A stretch of 64,000 bases of DNA. Origin: Meghimatium bilineatum. Its lineage: Eukaryota > Mollusca > Gastropoda > Stylommatophora > Philomycidae. This document shows positions 44,566-56,840 of the stretch, piece by piece. Each line of letters begins with the position of its first letter. Position 1 is the first letter of the stretch. The notes beneath the pieces were generated by a model, which saw only the letters and a program-made list of their open reading frames with translations, had not been told where the DNA came from and did not search any database. The stretch is taken from assembly GCA_034231615.1 (NCBI GenBank), contig CM067314.1, positions 6,915,001 through 6,979,000 on the forward strand, read 5' to 3'. The position numbers and the translations under genes were made by a program.

Positions 44566-44804
44566 TGTAGTAAGAACTGAATGCCCGGTTTGCTGCTTGA
44601 ATGATGTCTAATTCTTACCGTAGGTGTTCCAAATATGGCAAGTGTGGAAATGGATTTTATGCCATGATTCGATTTTTCAGTTATATCCGAATCCATCAGA
44701 GAGATGCAACAACGCACGTATGAAATTGTTGTCATCCTCGTCTGCATCTATTATTATCTAAAAGTCACCAACAAAGTATTCCATTGACTAAAGGTCAATG
44801 GATT
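44566..44804. other. Unassigned sequence
   Basis: A minus ORF (44532-44747) overlaps the array edge and has no recognisable domain. Confidence 0.35.
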
Positions 44805-45515
44805 TAGATGTCTGATGTTATATTATGATACATCTAGATGTCTGATGTTATATTATGATACATCTAGATGTCCGGTGTTATATTATGATACATCTAGATG
44901 TCTGATGTTAAAATATGATACATCTAGATGTCTGATGTTATATTACGATACATCTAGATGTCTGATGTTATATTACGATACATCTAGATGTCTGATGTTA
45001 TATTATGATACATCTAGATGTCCGATGTTATATTATGATACATCTAGATGGCTGATGTTATATTATGATACCCTAAGACGGATGTGTTGGGCCATTGTCG
45101 CAAATAAAACGGCAACACAACGCATTTCCATTCTCTGGACTACATCCAACTGGAAATCTTGGAGGACCATTGTCCTGTTACAAGAGAAATCCATGGGGAA
45201 TTTGAGAATGAACGCTGAAGAAGATATTATGATACATCTAGATGTCTGATGTTATATTATGATACATCTAGATGTCTGATGTTATATTATGATACATCTA
45301 GATGTATGATGTTATATTATGATAAATCTAGATGTCTGATGTTATATTATGATACATCTAGATGTCTGATGTTATATTATGATAAATCTAGATGTCTGAT
45401 GTTATATTATGATACATCTAGATGTCTGATGTTATATTATGATAAATCTAGATGTCTGATGTTATATTATGATACATCTAGATGTCTGATATTATATTAT
45501 GATACATCTAGATGT
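44805..45515. repeat. 30-bp minisatellite split by a SINE-like insertion
   Basis: About 18 units of ATCTAGATGTCTGATGTTAT plus ATTATGATAC, in two blocks (44805-45071 and 45224-45515). Left-block units contain ATTACGATAC variants. Right-block units alternate GATACATC and GATAAATC. The two blocks have thus homogenised separately since the insertion. Confidence 0.96.
45072..45223 (+). mobile_element. GAA-tailed SINE-like element, short subfamily
   Basis: A 152-bp insertion between two copies of ATATTATGATAC (45060-45071, 45224-45235). The 5' end is CCTAAGACGGATGTGTTGGG and the 3' end AATGAACGCTGAAGAAG. The duplication coincides with the repeat unit, so tandem structure alone could supply it, but the breakpoints agree with the other copies. 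Confidence 0.83.
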
Positions 45516-46227
45516 TAGTGTCATCTGTGAGCAGCGAATATGACTATTAATAACTACCTTCCACGTTACACATCTTTCAGAGAAAAGTGCATTCTCGTGT
45601 CCTGGCTTGCATATACTAATCTAGATATAATGACATCATCTGCCTTCCATTCTTCTCTGTATGGTCGGTCACATTTTACAATAGGTTTATATTTTATGGA
45701 GAATGAAAATGATTGAATTTGTGGTACTGACGCTGTCTAGCACACACACACATGTCAGACACCAGAAAGTGTATCTTGCACACAAATATATCAAACATCA
45801 GAATGTGTAGTTAGTGTCCATGTCTGACATTGATAACACAATGTTGGTATTAAGATTGAATTTATGATTTGCCTTTTGGTTTCTATAGGGAGAGTTGTGT
45901 TTTTCAAAATTGGTGTAAGTTCATTATTTACGTATATAGTTGTATTATTGAATTATTGTCTCGTGGTCTCTGTCGGTTCTTCCGTCGTTTGTAGAAATGC
46001 TCAAGAGATGTTTCAATTACTGCACTTGTTTCATTCATTGATCATTTATTTGTATGTTGATTGTATGGGGTTCTCTGCCTATAGACATTACTTCCGTGTT
46101 TCTTTATTGATATTCATGTTATGATTGAAGTAACTTTTGTTGATTAGGTGTATGTGATCTTGCAGCTCTTCAATTGAGTAGGCAATGATTGTCAGAAAAG
46201 GATAGTTCAGTTAGGTAGATGTGTTAC
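45516..46227. other. Unassigned sequence
   Basis: An 86-residue hydrophobic ORF (45864-46124) has no recognisable domain. Nothing else seen. Confidence 0.35.
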
Positions 46228-46330
46228 CAAAATAAAACATAAAACAACCTAACAACGAAATACATGGATAGACGATATTTCAACTAAAAAGCCTTCATCA
46301 TGACAAACAAACGACCACAATAAAACAAAT
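46228..46330 (-). mobile_element. Divergent copy of the CGAAACGT element
   Basis: The minus strand reads GTCATGATGAAGGCTTTTTA, GTTGAAATATCGTCTATCCA, comparable to TTGACAAAGGCTTTTTGGTA, CGAAACGTCGATTATGTCC at 36.4 kb. Confidence 0.5.
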
Positions 46331-46399
46331 CTTACATAGAGACAAATAGGGTTATAATAAGGAGGAGAGGAGGACAATAGCAGATAGGTAATCTCTGGA

Positions 46400-48952
46400 A
46401 GTCACCAGAGATACAACTGTATAGTCACCAGAGATACAACTGTATAGTCACCAGAGATACAACTGTATAGTCACCAGAGATACAACTGTATAGTCACCAG
46501 AGATACAACTGTATAGTCACCAGAGATACAACTGTATAGTCACCAGAGATACAACTGTATAGTCACCAGAGATACAACTGTATAGTCACCAGAGATACAA
46601 CTGTATAGTCACCAGAGATACAACTGTATAGTCACCAGAGATACAACTGTATAGTCACCAGAGATACAACTGTATAGTCACCAGAGATACAACTGTATAG
46701 TCACCAGAGATACAACTGTATAGTCACCAGAGATACAACTGTATAGTCACCAGAGATACAACTGTATAGTCACCAGAGATACAACTGTATAGTCACCAGA
46801 GATACAACTGTATAGTCACCAGAGATACAACTGTATAGTCACCAGAGATACAACTGTATAGTCACCAGAGATACAACTGTATAGTCACCAGAGATACAAC
46901 TGTATAGTCACCAGAGATACAACTGTATAGTCACCAGAGATACAACTGTATAGTCACCAGAGATACAACTGTATAGTCACCAGAGATACAACTGTATAGT
47001 CACCAGAGATACAACTGTATAGTCACCAGGACTACAACTGTACAGTCACCAGAGATACAACTGTATAGTCACCAGAGATACAACTGTATAGTCACCAGAG
47101 ATACAACTGTATAGTCACCAGAGATACAACTGTATAGTCACCAGAGATACAACTGTATAGTCACCAGAGATACAACTGTATAGTCACCAGAGATACAACT
47201 GTATAGTCACCAGAGATACAACTGTATAGTCACCAGAGATACAACTGTATAGTCACCAGAGATACAACTGTATAGTCACCAGAGATACAACTGTATAGTC
47301 ACCAGAGATACAACTGTATAGTCACCAGAGATACAACTGTATAGTCACCAGAGATACAACTGTATAGTCACCAGAGATACAACTGTATAGTCACCAGAGA
47401 TACAACTGTATAGTCACCAGAGATACAACTGTATAGTCACCAGAGATACAACTGTATAGTCACCAGAGATACAACTGTATAGTCACCAGAGATACAACTG
47501 TATAGTCACCAGGACTACAACTGTACAGTCACCAGAGATACAACTGTATAGTCACCAGAGATACAACTGTATAGTCACCAGAGATACAACTGTATAGTCA
47601 CCAGAGATACAACTGTATAGTCACCAGAGATACAACTGTATAGTCACCAGAGATACAACTGTATAGTCACCAGAGATACAACTGTATAGTCACCAGAGAT
47701 ACAACTGTATAGTCACCAGAGATACAACTGTATAGTCACCAGAGATACAACTGTATAGTCACCAGAGATACAACTGTATAGTCACCAGAGATACAACTGT
47801 ATAGTCACCAGAGATACAACTGTATAGTCACCAGAGATACAACTGTATAGTCACCAGAGATACAACTGTATAGTCACCAGAGATACAACTGTATAGTCAC
47901 CAGAGATACAACTGTATAGTCACCAGAGATACAACTGTATAGTCACCAGAGATACAACTGTATAGTCACCAGAGATACAACTGTATAGTCACCAGAGATA
48001 CAACTGTATAGTCACCAGAGATACAACTGTATAGTCACCAGAGATACAACTGTATAGTCACCAGAGATACAACTGTATAGTCACCAGAGATACAACTGTA
48101 TAGTCACCAGAGATACAACTGTATAGTCACCAGAGATACAACTGTATAGTCACCAGAGATACAACTGTATAGTCACCAGAGATACAACTGTATAGTCACC
48201 AGAGATACAACTGTATAGTCACCAGAGATACAACTGTATAGTCACCAGAGATACAACTGTATAGTCACCAGAGATACAACTGTATAGTCACCAGAGATAC
48301 AACTGTATAGTCACCAGAGATACAACTGTATAGTCACCAGAGATACAACTGTATAGTCACCAGGACTACAACTGTATAGTCACCAGAGATACAACTGTAT
48401 AGTCACCAGAGATACAACTGTATAGTCACCAGAGATACAACTGTATAGTCACCAGAGATACAACTGTATAGTCACCAGAGATACAACTGTATAGTCACCA
48501 GAGATACAACTGTATAGTCACCAGAGATACAACTGTATAGTCACCAGGACTACAACTGTATAGTCACCAGAGATACAACTGTACAGTCACCAGAGATACA
48601 ACTGTATAGTCACCAGAGATACAACTGTATAGTCACCAGAGATACAACTGTATAGTCACCAGAGATACAACTGTATAGTCACCAGAGATACAACTGTATA
48701 GTCACCAGAGATACAACTGTATAGTCACCAGAGATACAACTGTATAGTCACCAGAGATACAACTGTATAGTCACCAGAGATACAACTGTATAGTCACCAG
48801 AGATACAACTGTATAGTCACCAGAGATACAACTGTATAGTCACCAGAGATACAACTGTATAGTCACCAGAGATACAACTGTATAGTCACCAGAGATACAA
48901 CTGTATAGTCACCAGAGATACAACTGTATAGTCACCAGGACTACAACTGTTC
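46400..48952. repeat. 23-bp minisatellite, 111 units
   Basis: Unit AGTCACCAGAGATACAACTG plus TAT. From 46400 to the last unit start at 48930 is 2530 bp, exactly 110 units, so no indel has been tolerated. Variant units with CAGGACTAC begin at 47021, 47504, 48355, 48539 and 48930, that is 21, 37, 8 and 17 units apart. The first two also carry GTACAGTC at the same relative place. Confidence 0.98.
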
Positions 48953-49002
48953 ATCCATCGGGGACACACAACATAAAAAAATTTTTATCAAAAATGTTAT
49001 AC

Positions 49003-49110
49003 AAGATACGACTGCATTGTTTTCTTGACCTGTAGGACATATCATATAAAGGCATTTATGTTGAAACGTCGCATTCATGTCTCCCGTACTTTATACAATT
49101 ACATAACTTT
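49003..49110 (+). mobile_element. Divergent copy of the CGAAACGT element
   Basis: GGCATTTATGTTGAAACGTC then GCATTCATGTCTCCCGTACT and TTATAC. It corresponds to GAAACGTCGATTATGTCCTG at 36.4 kb (minus). Confidence 0.42.
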
Positions 49111-49689
49111 AAACACAAATAATATAACAACATTAAAACATTATTGACGGCAAACTTACCCGTTTTCAGATTATGTTAAATTCGTTTATGCGGCTACAAG
49201 AATCATGTTTTTACACTTCTCTGCCTACTTATTTTCAAATTTTGTTTTTCCAGATGATTACATAAATATAAACATGACATTCGCAACATGAAACGAGCAT
49301 AGGATGTTTCTACAGGAACTTGATTCCAACAGGTAAGAGCATTTGTTGATCACAAATGGAAATAATTTCAAATTGATTGTTATTGGGTTCTCAGGTTAAA
49401 CATACGAAACAATATTGTATAGGAAAATAAAAATATAATTTCACTGATAATTTCAACTTTTCAAGATTTGATCAACCTAACTATTTAAGCTATCGGTCAA
49501 CTTGTTTGATATATTTAGTCCGGTGTATATACTGATCCAACATCATCAAGCCATCTATGTTTTTGTTTATACATACATATATATATATATATATTGTTTC
49601 ATTACTGTTTTTGGTATATTTTCGTGTTAAAGTACCTAAATGTGTTTCGTGAATCATGTTTTTGTGGCTTGTATCGTGACCAAGCCTTG
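49111..49689. other. Unassigned sequence
   Basis: AT-rich, a short (AT)8 run at about 49577-49594. No gene. Confidence 0.4.
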
Positions 49690-49880
49690 AAGACCTTACG
49701 TGAGGGTAAAATCAAAGGGAAACAAGCAAGAGATAGACATAGATAGAAGTGGGAGAGTAACATCACAAGATGGACTGGTTACAGTCTAGCAGAGTGCACC
49801 ACCAAAACAAGAGACAGGGGATGTTGGAAATCTGTTGCAGCTAACCTTCGTTGCGGAGACGATACTTGATGATGATGATC
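49690..49880 (+). mobile_element. LINE-C 3' end, best copy
   Basis: The plus strand encodes TLREGKIKGKQARDRH, a stop, then KWESNITRWTGYSLAE-like, TTKTRDRGCWKSVAANLRCG and DDT-stop, followed by a GATGATGATGAT tail. This identifies the whole LINE-C family as a LINE C-terminus. Confidence 0.75.
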
Positions 49881-51060
49881 GTGACCGTCTACAATAAATA
49901 AGACCTGATGGCTAATCGGAAATCCAGTCTTCTGAATGTCTCAAACGGTTATTCCCGTGATTTTCATTGGTACCTAATTATACTTTGTGTGACAACCAAT
50001 AGAAACCACGGAAATAGTCAGAGTCATGTGAGAGGACTAGGTTTCCCATTAGCCAGTATGTCTCATACTGTTGAAGACAGTCAAAAAGGGGTCAAAACGC
50101 GTAGAGGATTGACTTCAATGTGTTCGGTTTATCCAATATGTACTTTGTACCTATCAATGAAGCTCTACGCCGTTTGCTGAGAGTACTACACATAAAACGT
50201 AACTGTAGATGTGCATATGTGTATAGTACGTGTATCCAGGAACCACATCCAGGCGTAGATTAAATCACTAGGAAAAGTCGCAAAGAGTCAATAAGAGACC
50301 TGAGCAGCGTCAGAAATGTTCCCCCAGGGAAGTGATTTACGTGAACTTGTCTGCTGTTGAAGAGTGGTTTCAACCAATCACATTCCATGTGACAAAGCAA
50401 GATGTTTTAGCCTGAAAGAAAAGAAAAAATGTGATCGGAGCAAATTGAATTTTTTTATCGACTGGGAAAATTCACGGGGACTATTGTTTGTCCAGGAGTG
50501 ACTGATTGCATCGATCCACTGATTGCATAATCCATTTATTCATTTAACGGTTTTCGGCTTCCAAAATCTGAACGTTGGAGAGCTGAATCAAGAAATATCT
50601 CAACTGAAATACAATAATAAATGCAAATAGCGACAAACCAAATAGTTTTCTTTGTAAATATAAGTCCTTTGTATTAGTTACTAGATTTGCCAATTAAGCA
50701 CGAACATGTGTAAAACCTTCGACAAAAACCTGGAACACATAGTCGACTTCAAATAAATGACATTATTTCCTGGTTACTTTATTACATGGCGTTTGATATG
50801 GAATATGTTTTCTCTTTGAATTATATTTCCATGTGTATATGAAATATGGATATTTGTTGTAGATGTTTGATGTGTTTGTTCATGAGCATTAACATGATTT
50901 TGTTGTTGTTCCAATAACAACGTTTACTTGGGAACTAGAAAGAAATTAACACACTGTTTTATAACCACAGGCGGTATGCAACAAATGCTATTGTGTGTGT
51001 TCGTCCATCACATGATGATGGCCATTTTTTACATCCACTTTTGAAAATTCAATTATAATT
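49881..51060. other. Unassigned, repeat-poor sequence
   Basis: No array and no recognisable coding region. The 90-residue ORF at 49908-50180 has no domain. Confidence 0.4.
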
Positions 51061-51387
51061 ATGACCATACCTAATAGTTCGTATATAGCTAATGCACCCT
51101 ATTCAAACTGTAAATGTCCATGGAAGTTCGGGCATGGAATGACCACTGTAGAAGGATTACGTCGATGTGAAATGACTTGCACTGGGGATATAAGCTATTA
51201 CTCTTTATACCAAACACCTACATTGCTAAACACAATAAATGGGGCTGACCATAAATTACGTCAAACCATTTTATCAATTTTTTACTCCTCCCCCTTTACT
51301 CCTTGTCAACAATTGGAAAAGAATACAAGAAACAATTCCCCCCCCCCCTGTTTTTAAATTTTTTTTTATTTTTCTTGATTCTTGATT
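51061..51387. other. Unassigned sequence with a 98-residue ORF
   Basis: The plus-strand ORF at 51061-51357 has several Cys residues but no recognisable domain, and ends in a C-rich low-complexity stretch. Not called as a gene. Confidence 0.3.
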
Positions 51388-51470
51388 AGAAACTGGCCTC
51401 ACAGCACGTAGGGCATTCCCATAAGTGCTCCGTCCTCTGTTCCAGCAACCATTAGACATGATGGTGTTTC
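51388..51470. repeat. Dispersed repeat, copy 2 of 2
   Basis: GAAACTGGCCTCACAGCACG and CCCATAAGTGCTCCGTCCTC match 3357-3440. Confidence 0.6.
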
Positions 51471-51931
51471 GAGTCCAATGCCAATGAAAAAGACGTCGAC
51501 GTCAGGGCACAACTCTGGCCCTTGCGACAGGTTTCTTTGTTGTTCCGCCCACCCACGCCGTGCTCGTAACTAGTGCACAAATTTAACTTAATGTGTAAAA
51601 ATATACCCAAAAATGGTTGATTTAATAATGCTTTAACAAATCAGTTTTGAGCCGAAGTCACATTTTTACACGTAGGTGACAACCCCGGACAAAGAAACAA
51701 AAATACGGGGTCGTGATTTCTTCCATGATACGAAAGTTCCTCAAGTCGACCCAGCTGTAAGTGGATATTTCACGCCGGGGTATATGAGGAAATCCACGGC
51801 AATGAAAGGAACGACTCATTAGCCTCGAAATCATCAAAATTGTGGAATTAGGTGATGATGGTGTTCCTCCTTCACAAGCGAAGATGAGCATGGCATGAAA
51901 AAACATTAAATGTGACAGAAAAAAATTGTAA
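51471..51931. other. Unassigned sequence
   Basis: No supported feature. Confidence 0.35.
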
Positions 51932-52315
51932 TTAATAATTAACTAATTTGGTTTGTGAGTTCGTAGATGCCCGATGAGTCCGATTCGTGCACGGAAAGCT
52001 CCATTGCAGTGCATGCAGGAGTGCTGAAAGTTCGGGGTAGAAGAGTCTTCGGATCCGTCTCTCCGCTTCTTGCGCTTGTGGATTGCCCGCAGTGTTCTTT
52101 CTTTTTTCAAATTTCGTGATGCCAGCAGCGATCAAGTGCTGCAGTCTCCCAGGAGCCAGGGCCGAAGTGCAGTGCCCGAGAAAGCTTTCTAGGTGATCAT
52201 TGAAGCGCTTTTTCTGCCCTCCACTTGAACGTCCACCTTTGCACAGCTCCCCATAGAACAATCTCCCTGGATGGCGCCTGTCTGGCACACGGACGACGTA
52301 GCCAGTCCAGGGAAT
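51932..52315 (-). mobile_element. LINE-J C-terminal coding remnant
   Basis: A 118-residue open frame reads MPDRRHPGRLFYGELCKGGR, SSGGQKKRFNDHLESFLG and a terminal segment with NRTHRASTNSQ. The R-x-P-x-x-x-FYGEL pattern followed by GGQKKRF is typical of the last part of LINE ORF2 in invertebrates. The longest intact piece of LINE C-terminus here, although no RT is attached. Confidence 0.78.
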
Positions 52316-53219
52316 TAGGTATCAACAAGATTACATATTACAATATCTACATGAACGCTTAATAAATGAGAACACTAGACTAGAAGAAGGTATAATAATG
52401 TGACTTGCAGAATTTGGAATTACCCCAGAGCGAGCAGATTGGGGGAGTGTTCAAGGTATTGCGTAACCAGCGAGTTACTAGAACTATCAGCATACACACT
52501 CTTCGTCATGTGCTGAGAGAGTACACGCATCTATGGGTTTGTCCGGAGTGCGTCAACGGTACACATGAAATTAAAACTAAACTAACGATAACGTATAAAC
52601 ACAACTACACACATAAATATATACTGACACATAAACCATATAATAACATGTGATGGAACTGGAAAATGGAGAGCTGGAAAATGGAGAACTGGAAAATGGA
52701 GAGCTGGAAAACGACAACAAAAGATCCCAGTCTAAAATATGGCTCCCTCTTACGAGAAAATCCCGTTATAGTAAATTGATCTAACGATATTTTATAATTC
52801 GCCTTACACTACGCAGACGACATCTCCTAATTCAAAATATATTGCCCAAGCGAGACCGTCGACGATAAAAGACCTTTTCTGATAACTGAAAAAATCTTAT
52901 AATATGACTAGTTTGACTTTTCCCGTTATTTTAATTGATAACTCTATTATACTTTGTGGCGACAGCCAAAGAAAAGGCACATAAACGTTACATTAGTTAA
53001 TTTAGAAGGCTGTTTTTCGAATAACCAATAGGTCTTCTATTATCTCGGTCACGGGCCAAGTCCGGTTACTGATGGGAAGACTAAATGAAGCGTAACGTGT
53101 TTCTGCCTTAAAGCAGTATGTGATTTATTTCAGATAAACCATCAACTGGGAACTATGAGACGGATGTTTTCAGTTTGCGTGGACGCACAGCAGGTTGTGA
53201 AACAGGCTTTCTAATCTAA
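52316..53219. other. Unassigned sequence
   Basis: A short 17-bp repeat (GGAAAATGGAGAGCT, four units) lies at 52655-52710. An ORF at 52405-52653 has no domain. Confidence 0.4.
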
Positions 53220-53530
53220 ACTAAATCTAATCTCATATAATCTATTCTAATCTAATATAATCATTTAATCTATTCTAATATAATCTACTCTAATCTAATT
53301 TCATCTAATCAAATTTAATCTACCTAATCTAATCTTAAATCTAATCATAATATAATCATCTAATCTAATTTAATCTACCTAATCTAATCATTAAATCTAA
53401 TCTAATCATATAATATAATCATCTAATCTAATATAGGCATAATCTATCTAATATAATCTAATTTCATCTAATCTAATATAATCATCGAATCTAATATATG
53501 CATAATCTAATCTAATTTAATCTATTTAGC
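53220..53530. repeat. Degenerate TAATC-based repeat
   Basis: Irregular TCTAATCTAATATAATCATC units, the most degenerate of the arrays. Confidence 0.9.
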
Positions 53531-53554
53531 AATGGATAGTTCTCAGAATAAGTC

Positions 53555-53685
53555 TGAAAAGATGGATCACAGAAGCCACAGGAACCAGCTTACAAACAGC
53601 ACACAAGAAGGCCATCTCCAGAGAACTCGTCTACCCCTTACGCCGCAAGGCAAACAAGGGACACATTGTATAGATAGATACAAAT
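53555..53685 (+). mobile_element. LINE-A-related 3' end with GATA tail
   Basis: GATGGATCACAGAAGCCACA, AAGGCCATCTCCAGAGAACT and CTTACGCCGCAAGGCAAACA, ending TATAGATAGATA. The same 3' structure as 38390-39093. Confidence 0.75.
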
Positions 53686-53699
53686 ATAATGATGGTAAA

Positions 53700-53830
53700 T
53701 AATTCGTAGTGGTTAAGCTGTTCGCTTTGTACTCAAGAAGTCGCAGCAGTGGCGTAGCGAGAGGGGCGGATGTGCGAACAACACCGAGCGGCATCATCGG
53801 GAGGGCGGCAATTTATTTTTTTTTTTAAAT
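53700..53830 (+). mobile_element. tRNA-like SINE head joined to a GC-rich repeat fragment
   Basis: CGTAGTGGTTAAGCTGTTCG (SINE head as at 9203) runs into CAGTGGCGTAGCGAGAGGGG, a start often seen in hAT-type terminal repeats, then a poly(T) run. Two elements are probably abutted. Identity of the second is uncertain. Confidence 0.4.
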
Positions 53831-54479
53831 ATCCAGCTACTAAATTAATAATTCCTGACTTGACAATGATAATTATGACAACATAATCTTTCTCAATAAT
53901 ATTCTTCAAAGGATAAAACAATTAAATGGACCCGGAAAAAGTGCAGATGGTTGGTGTTTATGGTGTTATATAAGTTTATATATAAATTAATTTCTATGCG
54001 GTAAAATGTACAAATATTAAGTTATATGAGAAATAAAACTGGATAATTAAGCTTACTTTGAAGAGAAATATATAGCAGCAGTGCACTAGAAACATATGAG
54101 TTTGCAAATAGAACATGTCAAACATTATAAATCCGGCTACTACCCTAGATAATACAAAAACCAGATGTGCTTTTTGTGTCTGAGGAAATCCTAAAAATAT
54201 TATTTTTAAAAGAACAAAGGGATTACTATAACTGCCCCCACCAAAGTCAGATATAAACAGACGATTTTACAGATGAACTTACGGGGTACCTTAATATATT
54301 AACTATGTAGAATCCATTGATCTACCTGTTGACACTGACCATGCTCGCCAGTATATCAGATCATTCACTGCCTTCGATTCGCGCATGTCCTTGTACGAAT
54401 ATAATGGTAATCTTTCTGGTCATAGATAGTGTCAAATCTTCGAATCATGTTCATTAAGTAACTAAGTATGTATGCATGA
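53831..54479. other. Unassigned sequence
   Basis: AT-rich, nothing recognisable. Confidence 0.4.
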
Positions 54480-55062
54480 CAATAGGTGCTGTGACAATAG
54501 GTGCTGTGACAATAGTGCTGTGATAATAGGTGGTTACAATAGGTGCTATGACAATAGGTGATGTGATAATAGGTGCGGTGACAATAGGTGTTGTGACAAT
54601 AGGTGCGGTGACAATAGGTGCTGTGACAATAGGTACTGTGACAATAGGTTATGTGACAATAGATGCGGTGACAATAGGTGCTGTGACAATAGGTACTGTG
54701 ACAATAGGTGCTGTGATAATAGGTGCTGTGACAATAGGTGATGTGACAATAGGTGATGTGACAATAGGTACTGTGACAATAGGTGCTGTGGCAATAGATG
54801 CTGTGACAATAGGTGATGTGGCAATAGATGCTGTGACAATAGTGCTGTGACAATAGGTGCTGTGATAATAGGTGCTGTGATAATAGGTGCTGTGACAATA
54901 GGTACTGTGACAATAGGTGCTGTGACAATAGGTGCTGTGACAATAGGTGCTGTGACAATAGGTGCTGTGACAATAGGTGATGTGGCAATAGATGCTGTGA
55001 TAATAGGTGATGTGACAATAGGTACTGTGACAATAGATGCTGTGACAATAGGTGCTGTGACA
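54480..55062. repeat. 15-bp minisatellite
   Basis: About 39 units of GTGCTGTGACAATAG with single-base variants. The 15-bp period produces (VTIGA)n on the plus strand and (CHSTY)n or (LLSQH)n on the minus strand, all artefacts. Confidence 0.97.
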
Positions 55063-55239
55063 TCAGACATGACAGTGATAGTCTTCCACGTGTTCACATC
55101 TCGTCACAGTCTTTATCTCTTGAGAATACTCGCGGTTGTAAATAACCCTCCGCTAGTAATCTCCTCATGTACTCACTCTTCAGTCGTTCTCCTCTCTCCT
55201 CGTTGTTTTCCTACTTGTCAGTTTGATGTGCGCGGTCTA

Positions 55240-55790
55240 TTGTCTTTCCCCAGGTGGTTTGTGATCCACTCTTGCCGTTAAGCGTAGGGGTGTTTGGAGC
55301 TTGAGTTCTAAAGCCAGATGTGTGGCCTCGGCTGTGCTATGACCGTGTCTGTACAGGATGTCCATGACGTTTTTTATCCATCTTTTCCGTGGTCTTCCTC
55401 TGGCTTTGTACCCTGATCTCATTTGGTTATATGCTTGTACGGGCAACTTTTCGTGATGCATTCTCATAATGTGGCCAAACCACTTGATCTGTTCTCTCTC
55501 TCTATGTAATCTGTACAAGATATTATACCTATTCTTTCCCTGATATATTCATTTCGTAATCTATCAAGCCTGGTGACCCCGGCAACTTTCCTCAAGCATT
55601 TCATCTCACATGTCACTATCTTTCTGTAATGTGAAGATGAGAGAGACCAGGTTTGGCACTGGTAACACAGAGTTGGTAGGAATATACTGTAGATTATTTG
55701 TCTCTTAACTTCCATCTCGATCTTGGGATGAGGAGTTAGTGGTGACGGTATACGTGGTATAACCTATTTATGCTGTACTGTGGATTGTGT
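55240..55790 (-). mobile_element. LINE-G 3' half
   Basis: The minus strand encodes YSIFLPTLCYQCQTWSLSSS, KIVTCEMKCLRKVAGVTRLD, RLRNEYIRERIG, IKWFGHIMRMHHEKLPVQAY, GYKARGRPRKRWIKNVMDIL, the region from the RT thumb to the C-terminus, with one frameshift near 55500. Homologous to 35240 (plus) and the split copy at 58.9/60.1 kb. Confidence 0.85.
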
Positions 55791-56044
55791 TATACCTTGC
55801 TCATAATACTCTTCCTTGTGACCCAGTGTTCCATCCGTTGTTTACAGTTGTGGATCATGTGACTTGTTCTAAGGTAGCAGTCTCTTAACGTTGCCAACAG
55901 AATCAGTAAAAGATTAGAAAGAAGATGTGCGACCACAGAATACTGTACAACTCCTAATGACACAAACAAACAAACATATATCACAGTTTTAACTAGCAAA
56001 TAAGACAAATTCCCCAATAATGAATACAGTCTCACTGTTTTACT
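55791..56044. other. Unassigned sequence
   Basis: No feature seen. Confidence 0.35.
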
Positions 56045-56335
56045 CACATCTTTCTTACATATACGTGTAAATGTTGTTTGATGAAATAACACATCAACAT
56101 ATAAGTGTAAATGTTGTTTGATGAAATAACACATCAACATATAAGTGTAAATGTTGTTTGATGAAACAACATAACATATAAGTGTAAATGTTGTTTCATG
56201 AAACAACTCATAAACATATAAGTTTGAATGCTTGATGAAACAACTCAACAACATATAAGTGTAAATGTTGTTTGATGAAACAACTCAACATATAAGTGTA
56301 AATGTTGTTTGATGAAACAACAACATACTCAATCA
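56045..56335. repeat. ~42-bp tandem repeat with internal symmetry
   Basis: About 7 irregular units of ACATATAAGTGTAAATGTTG and TTTGATGAAACAACTCA, varying by indels. Confidence 0.92.
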
Positions 56336-56409
56336 ACACCATGTATCTATATGTTACACAATCTCTAGATGATGCACACACATACGTCATCGTGTGCACA
56401 CACATACGT

Positions 56410-56640
56410 CATCGTCATCAAGTGCCGTCTCAACAATGGTTGGCTGCAACATGCCTCGAACATCTGTACTGTGCATTGGTGGTGCACTCTGCTAGACTGT
56501 AACCTGCACATTTAGAAATGTTTCTCTCCCAATGTATCTCTGCCTACCTCTAAACTCTACATTCTTCAACATGTCATTCATTTTAATATGTTCAAAATAT
56601 TTTATATACTTGATTTTTATTTCCATTAATTTCTATAATA
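56410..56640 (-). mobile_element. LINE-C 3' end
   Basis: Minus-strand match to 11405-11660, including GAGTTTAGAGGTAGGCAGAG and the CAGTCTAGCAGAGTGCACCA word. Confidence 0.72.
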
Positions 56641-56644
56641 GAAT

Positions 56645-56840
56645 ACACCACCAATCTCTTGAATGGATACCAACGGGCAGAAGAGCCAGGGGTAGACCAA
56701 AAGAAACACTCAGAAGAACAATACTTAGAGAAAGTAAAACAATCAATATCCATACTATTCAAGAACTGCACAGAATAGCTTTGAACAGAAGGAATTTGAG
56801 AGATCTGACCTATGCCCTATGTGCTAACGCTAAATGAATG
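56645..56840 (+). mobile_element. LINE-B 3' end
   Basis: The plus strand encodes GRRARGRPKETLRRTILRES, then IQELHRIALNRRNLRDLTYA and LCANAK-stop. Opposed head-on to the preceding LINE-C. Confidence 0.78.

Noticed and set aside
46400-48952. CRISPR array
   Set aside because: Units are contiguous with no unique spacers, the genome is eukaryotic and there are no cas genes. The same applies to all other arrays.
54365-55097. VTIGA and HLLSQ repeat ORFs
   Set aside because: Translation of the 15-bp array; open on both strands.
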